A DNA stretch of 6,744 nucleotides, taken from assembly GCA_964385645.1 (NCBI GenBank), contig CAYLPT010000044.1, positions 1 through 6,744 on the forward strand, read 5' to 3'. The notes under the pieces are model-generated. The model was not told the DNA's origin. It ran no database searches and saw nothing but the letters and a program-made list of their open reading frames with translations. This document shows positions 1 to 5,006 of this stretch, one piece after another. Each line of letters begins with the position of its first letter. Positions within the stretch are counted from its first letter, which is position 1. A program made the translations under genes and the position numbers. This DNA is from CAYLPT01 sp964385645. GTDB lineage: Bacteria; Armatimonadota; Hebobacteria; Hebobacterales; Hebobacteraceae.

Positions 1-161
1 CTCCCCAGCCGCTGCATCACCTTCGCCAGATGCGCCTCCGAGGCGTGGAGCCGCCGCGCCATCTCTCGTGTGGACATTCGCCGCTCCGGCTCCGCAGCCA
101 GCAGCGCCATCCCATGCAGCGCCAGCGACGCCGCCTCCGAAATCCTCACCAGGCTCGGCAT
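1..161 (-). CDS. Rrf2-family transcriptional regulator, N-terminal part (cut by left window edge)
   Basis: Reading leftward from an ATG at 161-159, 53 codons are present before the window ends, and the C-terminal part lies outside. The peptide begins MPSLVRISEAASLALHGMAL and continues with a winged-helix DNA-binding segment: STREMARRLHASEAHLAKVM at about residues 32-51, then QRLG. This matches the N-terminus of Rrf2 regulators, where the 'RISEA..LALH' helix precedes a helix-turn-helix with the 'S..HL.KV.QRL' recognition signature. A Shine-Dalgarno-like AAGGGGG lies a few bases upstream of the ATG, and a strong promoter lies about 60 bases further up. Family members such as IscR, NsrR, RsrR and CymR are small dimeric regulators, many of which sense Fe-S clusters, redox state, NO or cysteine metabolism. 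The sensing cysteines, if any, would be in the missing part, so the signal is unknown. Its divergent neighbour encodes an Fe-S oxidoreductase, a natural candidate target by inference. Confidence 0.88.
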   Translation of the reverse strand, partial: MPSLVRISEAASLALHGMALLAAEPERRMSTREMARRLHASEAHLAKVMQRLG

Positions 162-223
162 CAAATCCCCCTTCTCTGGCCCATCGCGCCCATCGCGGGC
201 TCCGATGCCTTCCTCGACAATGC

Positions 224-240
224 GGTACCACTATACCACT
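224..240. promoter_or_regulatory. Operator-like repeat over the -10 of the Rrf2 promoter
   Basis: The heptamer TACCACT occurs twice, at 226-232 and 234-240, separated by one base. The same patch also contains the short inverted repeat GGTA (224-227) / TACC (234-237). Both elements overlap the -10 hexamer at 230-235. Rrf2 regulators commonly repress their own gene by binding near the promoter, so this is a candidate autoregulatory site. The repeat is visible in the sequence; binding by the adjacent regulator is inference. It does not obviously match the known IscR or NsrR consensus. Confidence 0.4.
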
Positions 241-257
241 TTCTACCCACCTGTCAA
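230..257 (-). promoter_or_regulatory. Sigma70-type promoter of the Rrf2 gene
   Basis: On the minus strand a perfect -35 hexamer TTGACA (plus-strand TGTCAA at 252-257) is followed, after a 16-base spacer, by TATAGT (plus-strand ACTATA at 230-235), which matches the -10 consensus at five of six positions. This is a distinctly AT-richer patch in very GC-rich surroundings. Transcription would start near 223, giving a leader of about 60 bases before the ATG at 161. I see the hexamers directly; promoter activity is inferred. Confidence 0.72.
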
Positions 258-349
258 CTGCCCTTGGTGCCAAGTTTCGCACAACGCCGCAGGCAACCGC
301 GAGGCCGCCGAGGCGGTCCAGGCGCGGCCGGCTGCCGCGGGCGATGTGC

Positions 350-388
350 GGCCAAGGCCCGAGCGCGCCCGCGCAAGGCCTTGTGGCC
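350..388. repeat. 39-base imperfect palindrome upstream of the aldo/keto reductase gene
   Basis: GGCCAAGGCC at 350-359 is complementary to GGCCTT-GT-GGCC at 377-388, with a two-base bulge. Inside the loop GCGC (363-366) can pair with GCGC (371-374). The right arm overlaps the proposed -35 hexamer (381-386) of the plus-strand promoter. It could be a regulator-binding dyad or an extruded or RNA hairpin. In such GC-rich DNA chance palindromes are common, but ten paired bases plus an inner stem is more than usual. No T-tract follows, so it is not a standard intrinsic terminator. Confidence 0.45.
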
Positions 389-409
389 GAAGGGGGAGTC
401 TGGTACACT
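381..409 (+). promoter_or_regulatory. Probable promoter of the aldo/keto reductase - DUF6599 unit
   Basis: TTGTGG at 381-386 carries the TTG core of a -35 element. It is followed, with a 17-base spacer, by TACACT at 404-409, a four-of-six -10 match. The -10 is preceded by TG at 401-402, one base away, making an extended -10. Transcription would begin near 416, leaving about 45 bases before the ATG at 462. The geometry is good but the hexamers are only moderate, so this is a candidate. Confidence 0.45.
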
Positions 410-461
410 GCGCCTTACCCCCGAGGGGCGGGGCGCAGACAGCTACCGCGGGAGCGAGCGA

Positions 462-1646
462 ATGAGACAGGAAGAGCCGCAGCGACGCATCACTCGTCGT
501 GACTTCCTCTGGCGGGCGGCGGCCGGCGCGGCGGCCGGGGCGGGCGCGCTGTCGGGGCTGCGGGTGGCCCTGCCGAGCGCGGCCGCGGAGGAGACGGCCC
601 CTGCCGGCATCAGGCGCCGGACCCTGGGTCGGACGAAGCTCAAGGTGTCTGAGCTGGGCTTCGGGTGCATCCGCACGCAGAACCCGGCGGTGATCCACCG
701 GGGGATGGACCTGGGGATCAACTACTTCGACACCGCCCCGAGCTACCGGCGAGGCAACAGCGAGATTGACCTGGGCAAGGCCCTCAAGGGCCGCCGCGAG
801 CAGGCGATCGTGGCCACCAAGTGGAGCACCGATGGGACGACGCCGGCGGCCGCGCTGCTCGAGTCGCTCGACGCCAGCCTGAAGCGCCTGGAGATGGACT
901 ACGTGGACCTCATCCAGATCCACGGCGCCGACCGGGAGGCGCAGGTGAACAGCGACGAGGTGTGGGAGGCCTTCACCCGCGCCCGGGATGCGGGCAAGGT
1001 GCGCTTCAACGGGGTGACTACCCACAGCAATGAGGTGGCGGTGATTCGGGCCGCCATCGAGAGCGGCCGGTATGATGCGGTGCTGCCCACACACAACGCG
1101 CTCACCGGCGACACGGTCGGGCCCGCGATCCAGGAGGCCCAGGAGGCGGGCCTGGGGGTCATCGTGATGAAGGCGTTGGCGCCGGCGCACCAGGGCAGCG
1201 GCGCGGAGGCCTTCGCGGGCCTCCCGGGCAGCCCCTACCAGCAGGCCATCCGGTGGGTGCTGAAGGACCCGGCGGTCTCGACGGTGATCGTGGACATGCC
1301 GACCTTCGACGAGCTCGAGGAGGACGTCGCGGCGGTGACGACGCCCGCCTCGCGCGCCGAGCAGGCCGCCTTCGAGCGGGCGGTCGCGGCGATGGCGCTG
1401 GGCTCGTGCCACCTGTGCGGCGCCTGCACGGGCCAGTGCCCGAGGGGCGTGCGTGTGGCGGAGATCATGCGCTACATGCTCTACCACGATGGCTACCGCG
1501 ACGCGGCGCGGGCGACGGCGCTGTACCGCGCCCTGCCGTCCGGCGCGGCGTCGGGGTGCGAGTCGTGTCCGGAGTGCCGGGTGGTGTGCCCGTGGGGGGT
1601 GCCTGTCAGGTCCAGGATGGAGCGTGCTCATGCGGTGCTGGCTTAG
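462..1646 (+). CDS. Tat-exported aldo/keto reductase with two C-terminal 4Fe-4S motifs
   Basis: The protein has 394 residues from the ATG at 462, which has GGAG seven bases upstream. The start is chosen because it places a Tat signal at the N-terminus: T-R-R-D-F-L at residues 11-16, then an Ala/Gly-rich hydrophobic stretch and an AxA-type cleavage region near residues 38-42. The aldo/keto reductase barrel follows (about 50-300), with GMDLGINYFDTAPSY and a complete catalytic tetrad: Asp90, Tyr95, Lys120 and His154. The C-terminus holds two cysteine sets, C316/C319/C322/C326 and C366/C369/C372/C376, each CxxCxxCxxxCP, the pattern of two ferredoxin-type [4Fe-4S] clusters. Family members reduce carbonyls or oxidise alcohols with NAD(P)H. 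Here the clusters suggest electron transfer to or from another carrier, outside the cytoplasm if the Tat signal is functional. The substrate is unknown. It is the first gene of a two-gene unit and overlaps the next by 17 bases. A divergent Rrf2 regulator is a likely controller, by inference. Confidence 0.93.
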   Translation: MRQEEPQRRITRRDFLWRAAAGAAAGAGALSGLRVALPSAAAEETAPAGIRRRTLGRTKLKVSELGFGCIRTQNPAVIHRGMDLGINYFDTAPSYRRGNSEIDLGKALKGRREQAIVATKWSTDGTTPAAALLESLDASLKRLEMDYVDLIQIHGADREAQVNSDEVWEAFTRARDAGKVRFNGVTTHSNEVAVIRAAIESGRYDAVLPTHNALTGDTVGPAIQEAQEAGLGVIVMKALAPAHQGSGAEAFAGLPGSPYQQAIRWVLKDPAVSTVIVDMPTFDELEEDVAAVTTPASRAEQAAFERAVAAMALGSCHLCGACTGQCPRGVRVAEIMRYMLYHDGYRDAARATALYRALPSGAASGCESCPECRVVCPWGVPVRSRMERAHAVLA

Positions 1647-2562
1647 CGCGTCCTTGGCGCTGATCGTGTCGTGCGGGCCGGCCGCGGCTGTCGCCGAAAG
1701 CCCTGCGGGCATCCTGCCCGGGTCGGGCGCGGTTGCGGGGTGGGTGTGGCGTGACGCGCCGCGCACGTTCCTGCCAGACACCCTGTACGAGTACATTGAC
1801 GGCGCCGCCGACCTCTACTTCGCGTACGGCTTCCGGGAGGTGGCGGCGGCCGACTACGTCCGCGCCGACGCGCAGCCAGGCTGGGTCATCGTCGAGGTCT
1901 ACGACATGGGCGCGCCTCTGCACGCCTTCGGCGTCTTCGGCTCGGAGCGACCGGAGGACCCGGCGGAGTCGGTGGCGCTGGGCGCGCAGGCATATGCAGA
2001 CGCGGGGATCGTCGCCTTCTGGCAGGACCGATACTACGTGAAGACGCTGGCGGTCGAGGGCGAGGACCTGGCGGTCGCGCGGGCGCTGGCGGAGGAGACG
2101 GCGTCACGCATCCCGGGGCCCTGCGAGATGCCGGTCGAGCTGGGCCGGCTGCCGGCAGAGGGCCGAGTGCCTGACTCTGAGAGGTACGTGAAGACGGGTG
2201 CGCTCGGGCATCGCTTCCTCAACGAGGTCGTGAGCGCGCAGTACCAGATCGGGGAGCATGTGGCGACGCTGCACATCGCCGATCTGGAGTGCGCGGAGAA
2301 GGCAGACGATGGCCTGGCGAGAGTGCGGGAGTTCGAGGCGCGCACCGGCGCGGACATGGAGGCCACCGAGAGCTTGGGCGCCGCGGGCTTCGCGGTTCGC
2401 AGTCCATACCACGGGGAGGTGGTCGCCGCGCGAGTGGAGAGGTTCCTCCTGCTCGGCTTCAGCGATGAGGCGGGGCGCGAGGCAGTGATGGCGCTAGTCG
2501 CGAGAGCTGCCGAGGGGTTGCGGAACCAGCTCCACCCGCCGGATGGGGAGGCCCAGGGCTAG
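1630..2562 (+). CDS. Exported DUF6599 family protein, possible lipoprotein
   Basis: The protein has 310 residues from the ATG at 1630. This start lies inside the end of the aldo/keto reductase gene (17-base overlap) and has GGAG at 1619-1622, seven bases upstream. The frame is open further upstream, but only this start gives a signal peptide: MRCWLSASLALIVSCGPAAAVA. Residues 12-15 (I-V-S-C) fit a lipobox, so Cys15 may be lipidated. The n-region is short, and signal peptidase I cleavage after AVA (about residue 22) is the alternative. The body carries the DUF6599 hallmark YEYIDGAADLYFAYGF at 53-68, followed by VIVEVYDMG at 86-94 and AFGVFGSER at 99-107. No enzymatic motif or further membrane segment is visible, and the family's function is not established. 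Overlap and shared promoter imply co-translation with the Fe-S oxidoreductase. A periplasmic partner or accessory role is inference only. Confidence 0.85.
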   Translation: MRCWLSASLALIVSCGPAAAVAESPAGILPGSGAVAGWVWRDAPRTFLPDTLYEYIDGAADLYFAYGFREVAAADYVRADAQPGWVIVEVYDMGAPLHAFGVFGSERPEDPAESVALGAQAYADAGIVAFWQDRYYVKTLAVEGEDLAVARALAEETASRIPGPCEMPVELGRLPAEGRVPDSERYVKTGALGHRFLNEVVSAQYQIGEHVATLHIADLECAEKADDGLARVREFEARTGADMEATESLGAAGFAVRSPYHGEVVAARVERFLLLGFSDEAGREAVMALVARAAEGLRNQLHPPDGEAQG

Positions 2563-2584
2563 GGGCGCCTCGCCGTCGGGCGCG

Positions 2585-3028
2585 CTAGCGTCCGTCCAGC
2601 GCGACGCGCCGCTCGATCTTCAGCCCGGGCCGCAGGAGGTTGGAGACCGGGCAGCCCTTGTCCGCCTCCTCGGCCAGCCTGGCGAACGCCTCGCGGTCGA
2701 GGCCGGGCACGTAGGCGTTAACCTCCAGCCGCATGGCGCTGATCCTGAAGCCGTCGTCCGTGCGGACCATGGCGCAGGTCGCCTGCGTGGTCACCCGCTC
2801 GGGGGTGTGGCCGTTCTGGGCCAGGGTGTGCGCGAGGGCCATGCTGTAGCACGCGGCATGGGCGGCCGCGATCAGCTCCTCCGGGTTAGTGCCCGGCTCG
2901 TCGCCGAAGCGGGTGCGGAAGCTGTACGGCGTCTGGTCGAGTACCTCACTGGCGGTCGTCATCACGCCGCGGCCGGCGCGGAGATCGCCGGTCCAGGTCG
3001 CCTGGGCGGTGCGCTCGATGTCAGCCAT
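2585..3028 (-). CDS. osmC: OsmC family peroxiredoxin
   Basis: The protein has 147 residues and closely resembles E. coli OsmC (about 143 residues). The start ATG at 3028-3026 is set by a strong AAGGAG six bases upstream and by the family N-terminus. OsmC proteins are cytoplasmic dimeric thiol peroxidases that reduce organic hydroperoxides and H2O2. The two reactive cysteines are present: Cys60 in NPEELIAAAHAACYSMAL, and Cys126 in ADKGCPVSNLL. The conserved Arg (Arg40 region, FRTRF) and Glu (Glu50/51) near the active site are also present. The whole sequence follows the OsmC rather than the Ohr pattern, with TNPEEL before the first Cys and PVSNLL after the second. It ends 22 bases from the stop of the convergent DUF6599 gene. 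comM lies upstream on the same strand 140 bases away, so OsmC may have its own promoter, although I could not identify a convincing one. A perfect inverted repeat sits just ahead of its ribosome binding site. Confidence 0.94.
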   Translation of the reverse strand: MADIERTAQATWTGDLRAGRGVMTTASEVLDQTPYSFRTRFGDEPGTNPEELIAAAHAACYSMALAHTLAQNGHTPERVTTQATCAMVRTDDGFRISAMRLEVNAYVPGLDREAFARLAEEADKGCPVSNLLRPGLKIERRVALDGR

Positions 3029-3034
3029 CGCTAG

Positions 3035-3040
3035 CTCCTT
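3035..3040 (-). promoter_or_regulatory. Strong ribosome binding site of osmC
   Basis: AAGGAG on the minus strand (CTCCTT on plus) lies six bases before the ATG at 3028. It decides the start over the in-frame upstream codons, whose translation is unlike OsmC. Confidence 0.75.
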
Positions 3041-3048
3041 CGCGAGTC

Positions 3049-3065
3049 GTGGGCGGAACGCCCAC
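3049..3065. repeat. Perfect 7-base inverted repeat just upstream of osmC
   Basis: GTGGGCG (3049-3055) and CGCCCAC (3059-3065) form a perfect dyad around a three-base centre, GAA on the plus strand. In the osmC transcript it would form a GC-rich hairpin with a UUC loop. That hairpin would end eight bases before the AAGGAG ribosome binding site at 3040-3035. It could be an operator for osmC or a leader hairpin. It is not followed by a U-tract, so termination is unlikely. Confidence 0.5.
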
Positions 3066-3168
3066 CCCCCAGATTGCCCCTCGAGCACGCGGTTCCTCGG
3101 GCCTCTCGCCAGCGCTTTGGCCCGGAGGGAGACGCGTGTCAGCGGGGAGAGACAGCCCCCACCCCCTC
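3066..3168. other. Spacer between comM and osmC
   Basis: This is the rest of the 140-base gap between the comM stop and osmC. On the minus strand, GGGG-(8 bases)-CCCC just after the comM stop could form a weak hairpin without a T-tract. A CTGACA resembling a -35 element has no acceptable -10 partner. I see no gene and no convincing promoter or terminator here. Confidence 0.4.
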
Positions 3169-4701
3169 CTACGCCCACAGCTTCCGGTCGAGGGAGCGAT
3201 AGCCGATGGCCTCGGCGACGTGGGGCATGCCGATGTCGGCCTCCCCGGCCAGGTCGGCGATGGTGCGGGCGAGCTTGATGATCCGGTCGAAGGCCCGCGC
3301 CGACAGCCCGAGGTCGTCAATCGCCGAGCTGAGGAAAGAGCGGACCTCCTCGGACAGCGGACAGAGCCGCCGCAGCTCCCGCGGTCGCATGTGCGCGTTG
3401 CAGTAGATGCCCGCGCCGGCGAAGCGCTCCGCCTGCGCGCGCCGCGCCCGCTCCACCCGCGCCCGGATGGCCGCGGACGACTCGCCCTGGGGGTCGGACA
3501 GCAGCTCGTCCTTGGCCAGCCGCGGCACCTCGATGTGGATGTCCACCCGGTCTAGCAGCGGCCCCGAGATGCGCTGGAGGTAGCGCTGGATCTTCGAGGG
3601 CGAGCACGAGCAGCTGCGCGTGGCGTCGGTGTAGTAGCCGCAGGGGCAGGGGTTCAGCGCCGCCACCAGCATCACGCGCGCCGGAAAGGTGGCCGCGCCG
3701 GCCACCCGACTCACGTTCACGATCCCGTCCTCCAGCGGCTGCCGCAGCACCTCCAGCGCGTCCCGCCCGAACTCCGGCAGCTCGTCGAGGAACAGCACCC
3801 CGTGATGGGCCAGCGACACCTCGCCCGGCTTCGGGATCGCCCCGCCCCCCGCCAGCCCCGCGGCCGAGATCGTATGGTGCGGCGAGCGGAAGGGCCGCTG
3901 GGTGACCAGACCCTTCCCGGCGGGCACCTTGCCGCTGATGCTGTAGATCTTGGTGACCTCGAGGGCCTCCTCCATGCTCAGCGGCGGCAGAACGCTCGGC
4001 AGCCGCATCGCCAGCATCGTCTTGCCCGCCCCCGGCGGACCCACCATCACCATGTTGTGCCCCCCGGCCGCCGCCACCTCGAAGGCCCGCTTCACGTGGT
4101 CCTGACCCTTGACCTCCGAGAAGTCCACCTGGTACTCGGGCTCCGCCAGAGACCACTCCGACGCCGTCGAGGGAGCGGGCTGGCGCTTGCTCTGGTTCGC
4201 CACCACCTCGGCCGCCTCCCACAGCGTGCGCACCGGGTACACCGCGAGCCCCTCGACGATGGTCGCCTCCGCCGCGTTGTCCGCCGGGCAGATCAGCCCC
4301 CTCCGACCGGCCGCCCGGGTGGCGAGGGCGATGGGCAGCACCCCCGCGATGGGCCGCACCGAGCCGTCCAGAGACAGCTCGCCCACCGCCACCAGCTCTT
4401 CCGCGTCGGGGGAGGCGATCTGCTCGGTGGCGGCGAGCACCGCGAGCGCGATGGACAGGTCGAAGGCGGGCCCCTCCTTGCGGATGTCGGCCGGTGCGAG
4501 GTTGATCGTCACCCGCCCCGAGGGGAAGGAGAAGCCGGAGTTGCGCACCGCCGAGGCCACCCGCTCCCGGGATTCCTGCACCCCGGTGTCGGGCAGGCCC
4601 ACGACCGTCACCCGCGCCATCCCCGAGCCGACATCCACCTGGGTCTGGACCAGGTGAGCGTCGATGCCCAATACCGCCGAGCTGTCTATCCGTGCAAGCA
4701 A
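3169..4701 (-). CDS. comM: ComM/YifB family Mg-chelatase-like AAA+ ATPase
   Basis: The protein has 510 residues from a TTG at 4701-4699. Family members begin MLARI.SAALLGIDA..V, and here the codons TTG-CTT-GCA-CGG-ATA give (M)LARIDSSAVLGIDAHLV at exactly that point. The usual length (about 500-510) and the C-terminal AIGYRSLDRKLW also fit. The layout is typical. A ChlI-like N-terminal domain (1 to about 165) carries VVGLPDTGVQESRERV and INLAPADIRKEGPAFDL. The AAA+ core has Walker A GPPGAGKT at 221-228 and Walker B VLFLDE at 302-307. The conserved cysteine pairs are Cys352/Cys354 and Cys364/Cys366, and LLDRVDIHIEV follows at 382-391. A C-terminal helical domain starts near 405. ComM is a hexameric helicase that promotes branch migration during integration of DNA taken up in natural transformation. 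The gene is also common in bacteria not known to be competent, so it does not by itself prove competence. An upstream in-frame extension is rejected as low-complexity. osmC lies downstream on the same strand. Confidence 0.93.
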   Translation of the reverse strand: MLARIDSSAVLGIDAHLVQTQVDVGSGMARVTVVGLPDTGVQESRERVASAVRNSGFSFPSGRVTINLAPADIRKEGPAFDLSIALAVLAATEQIASPDAEELVAVGELSLDGSVRPIAGVLPIALATRAAGRRGLICPADNAAEATIVEGLAVYPVRTLWEAAEVVANQSKRQPAPSTASEWSLAEPEYQVDFSEVKGQDHVKRAFEVAAAGGHNMVMVGPPGAGKTMLAMRLPSVLPPLSMEEALEVTKIYSISGKVPAGKGLVTQRPFRSPHHTISAAGLAGGGAIPKPGEVSLAHHGVLFLDELPEFGRDALEVLRQPLEDGIVNVSRVAGAATFPARVMLVAALNPCPCGYYTDATRSCSCSPSKIQRYLQRISGPLLDRVDIHIEVPRLAKDELLSDPQGESSAAIRARVERARRAQAERFAGAGIYCNAHMRPRELRRLCPLSEEVRSFLSSAIDDLGLSARAFDRIIKLARTIADLAGEADIGMPHVAEAIGYRSLDRKLWA

Positions 4702-5006
4702 GGGCTGTGCCTGTCCCTCATCCGTTGGTTGGCTCGAACTCCTCCGGCTCGCACACCGCCCAGCTGCGCACCCCCTCCAGAGGCCAACGGCTGCGCATGT
4801 CCGTTCGCCGCGGGAGCGCCTGCCTCCTCCGCCCCTCCCGCAGGAGGTGGGCCCGGCCCCCGGCTCGAGGCCGCTCGCGCCCGTCATAGTCACCGACGAC
4901 GCGGCCCAGCGGGAGGCGAGACGGCGGCTCTGCCCATAGGCTCGCGCCGCGCGATTGTGGCATAGAGTACAGGAGTGTCGTGAGCGCGTCGTGCGGGGGC
5001 AGGGCT
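4702..5006. other. Divergent intergenic region between comM and the DUF2207 gene
   Basis: This 305-base gap holds the leader of comM on one side and the promoter region of the DUF2207 gene on the other. CCTCC-CGCA-GGAGG at 4834-4847 can form a five-base-pair hairpin with a tetraloop. Between about 4954 and 4976 the composition is locally richer in A/T. That patch includes TAGAGT (4963-4968), a weak -10 for the plus strand without a recognisable -35. On the minus strand it also includes a weak pairing of ACGACA with CACAAT (16-base spacer). None of these is strong enough to be called a promoter. No RNA gene was recognised. Confidence 0.4.
4718..4798 (-). CDS. Possible 26-codon leader ORF ahead of comM (uncertain)
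   Basis: An ATG at 4798-4796 opens a 26-residue frame ending in a TGA at 4720-4718. The TGA lies 16 bases before the TTG start of comM, and the stop is embedded in the purine-rich GGATGAGGGACAGG that probably serves as the comM ribosome binding region. The peptide (MRSRWPLEGVRSW..., ending EEFEPTNG) resembles no family I know, and no good ribosome binding site precedes it. The placement would allow translational coupling to the weak TTG start, but random short frames are abundant in GC-rich DNA. The same frame is open further upstream, to an ATG at 4963. Confidence 0.15.
   Translation of the reverse strand: MRSRWPLEGVRSWAVCEPEEFEPTNG

Larger units (their letters stand above)
162..461. other. 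Divergent intergenic region between the Rrf2 gene and the oxidoreductase unit
   Basis: This 300-base gap contains the two outward-facing promoters, the heptamer repeat and the palindrome listed separately. Open frames run through it on the plus strand, including an upstream extension of the aldo/keto reductase frame. Their translations are Arg/Pro-rich with no family resemblance, and they overlap the regulatory elements, so I read the gap as non-coding. Confidence 0.6.

Noticed and set aside
30..461. Upstream in-frame extension of the aldo/keto reductase (start at 30)
   Set aside because: It would bury the Tat signal 144 residues into the protein, overlap the Rrf2 gene and both promoters, and encode an Arg/Pro-rich stretch without family resemblance.
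243..1796. 517-codon open frame on the minus strand opposite the aldo/keto reductase gene
   Set aside because: The translation is Arg/His/Pro-rich and unlike any family. The opposite strand encodes a complete catalytic tetrad and eight cluster cysteines. Long antisense frames are expected at this GC content.
2563..2584. GCGCC...GGCGC pairing between the convergent DUF6599 and osmC stops as a bidirectional terminator
   Set aside because: Only five base pairs with a nine-base loop and no T-tract on either side, which is no better than chance in GC-rich sequence.
4720..4760. Minus-strand GTTCGAGCC resembling a tRNA T-loop
   Set aside because: The bases flanking the loop do not form a T-stem, and no D-arm or anticodon arm fits at the required spacing.
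4702..4893. Upstream in-frame ATG of comM adding 64 residues
   Set aside because: The extra residues are Gly/Arg/Ser-rich low complexity, and the known ComM/YifB N-terminus begins exactly at the TTG at 4701.
3802..4965. 387-codon plus-strand open frame opposite comM
   Set aside because: It is Arg/His/Pro-rich and antisense to the conserved Walker A and Walker B regions of comM, so it is a shadow frame.
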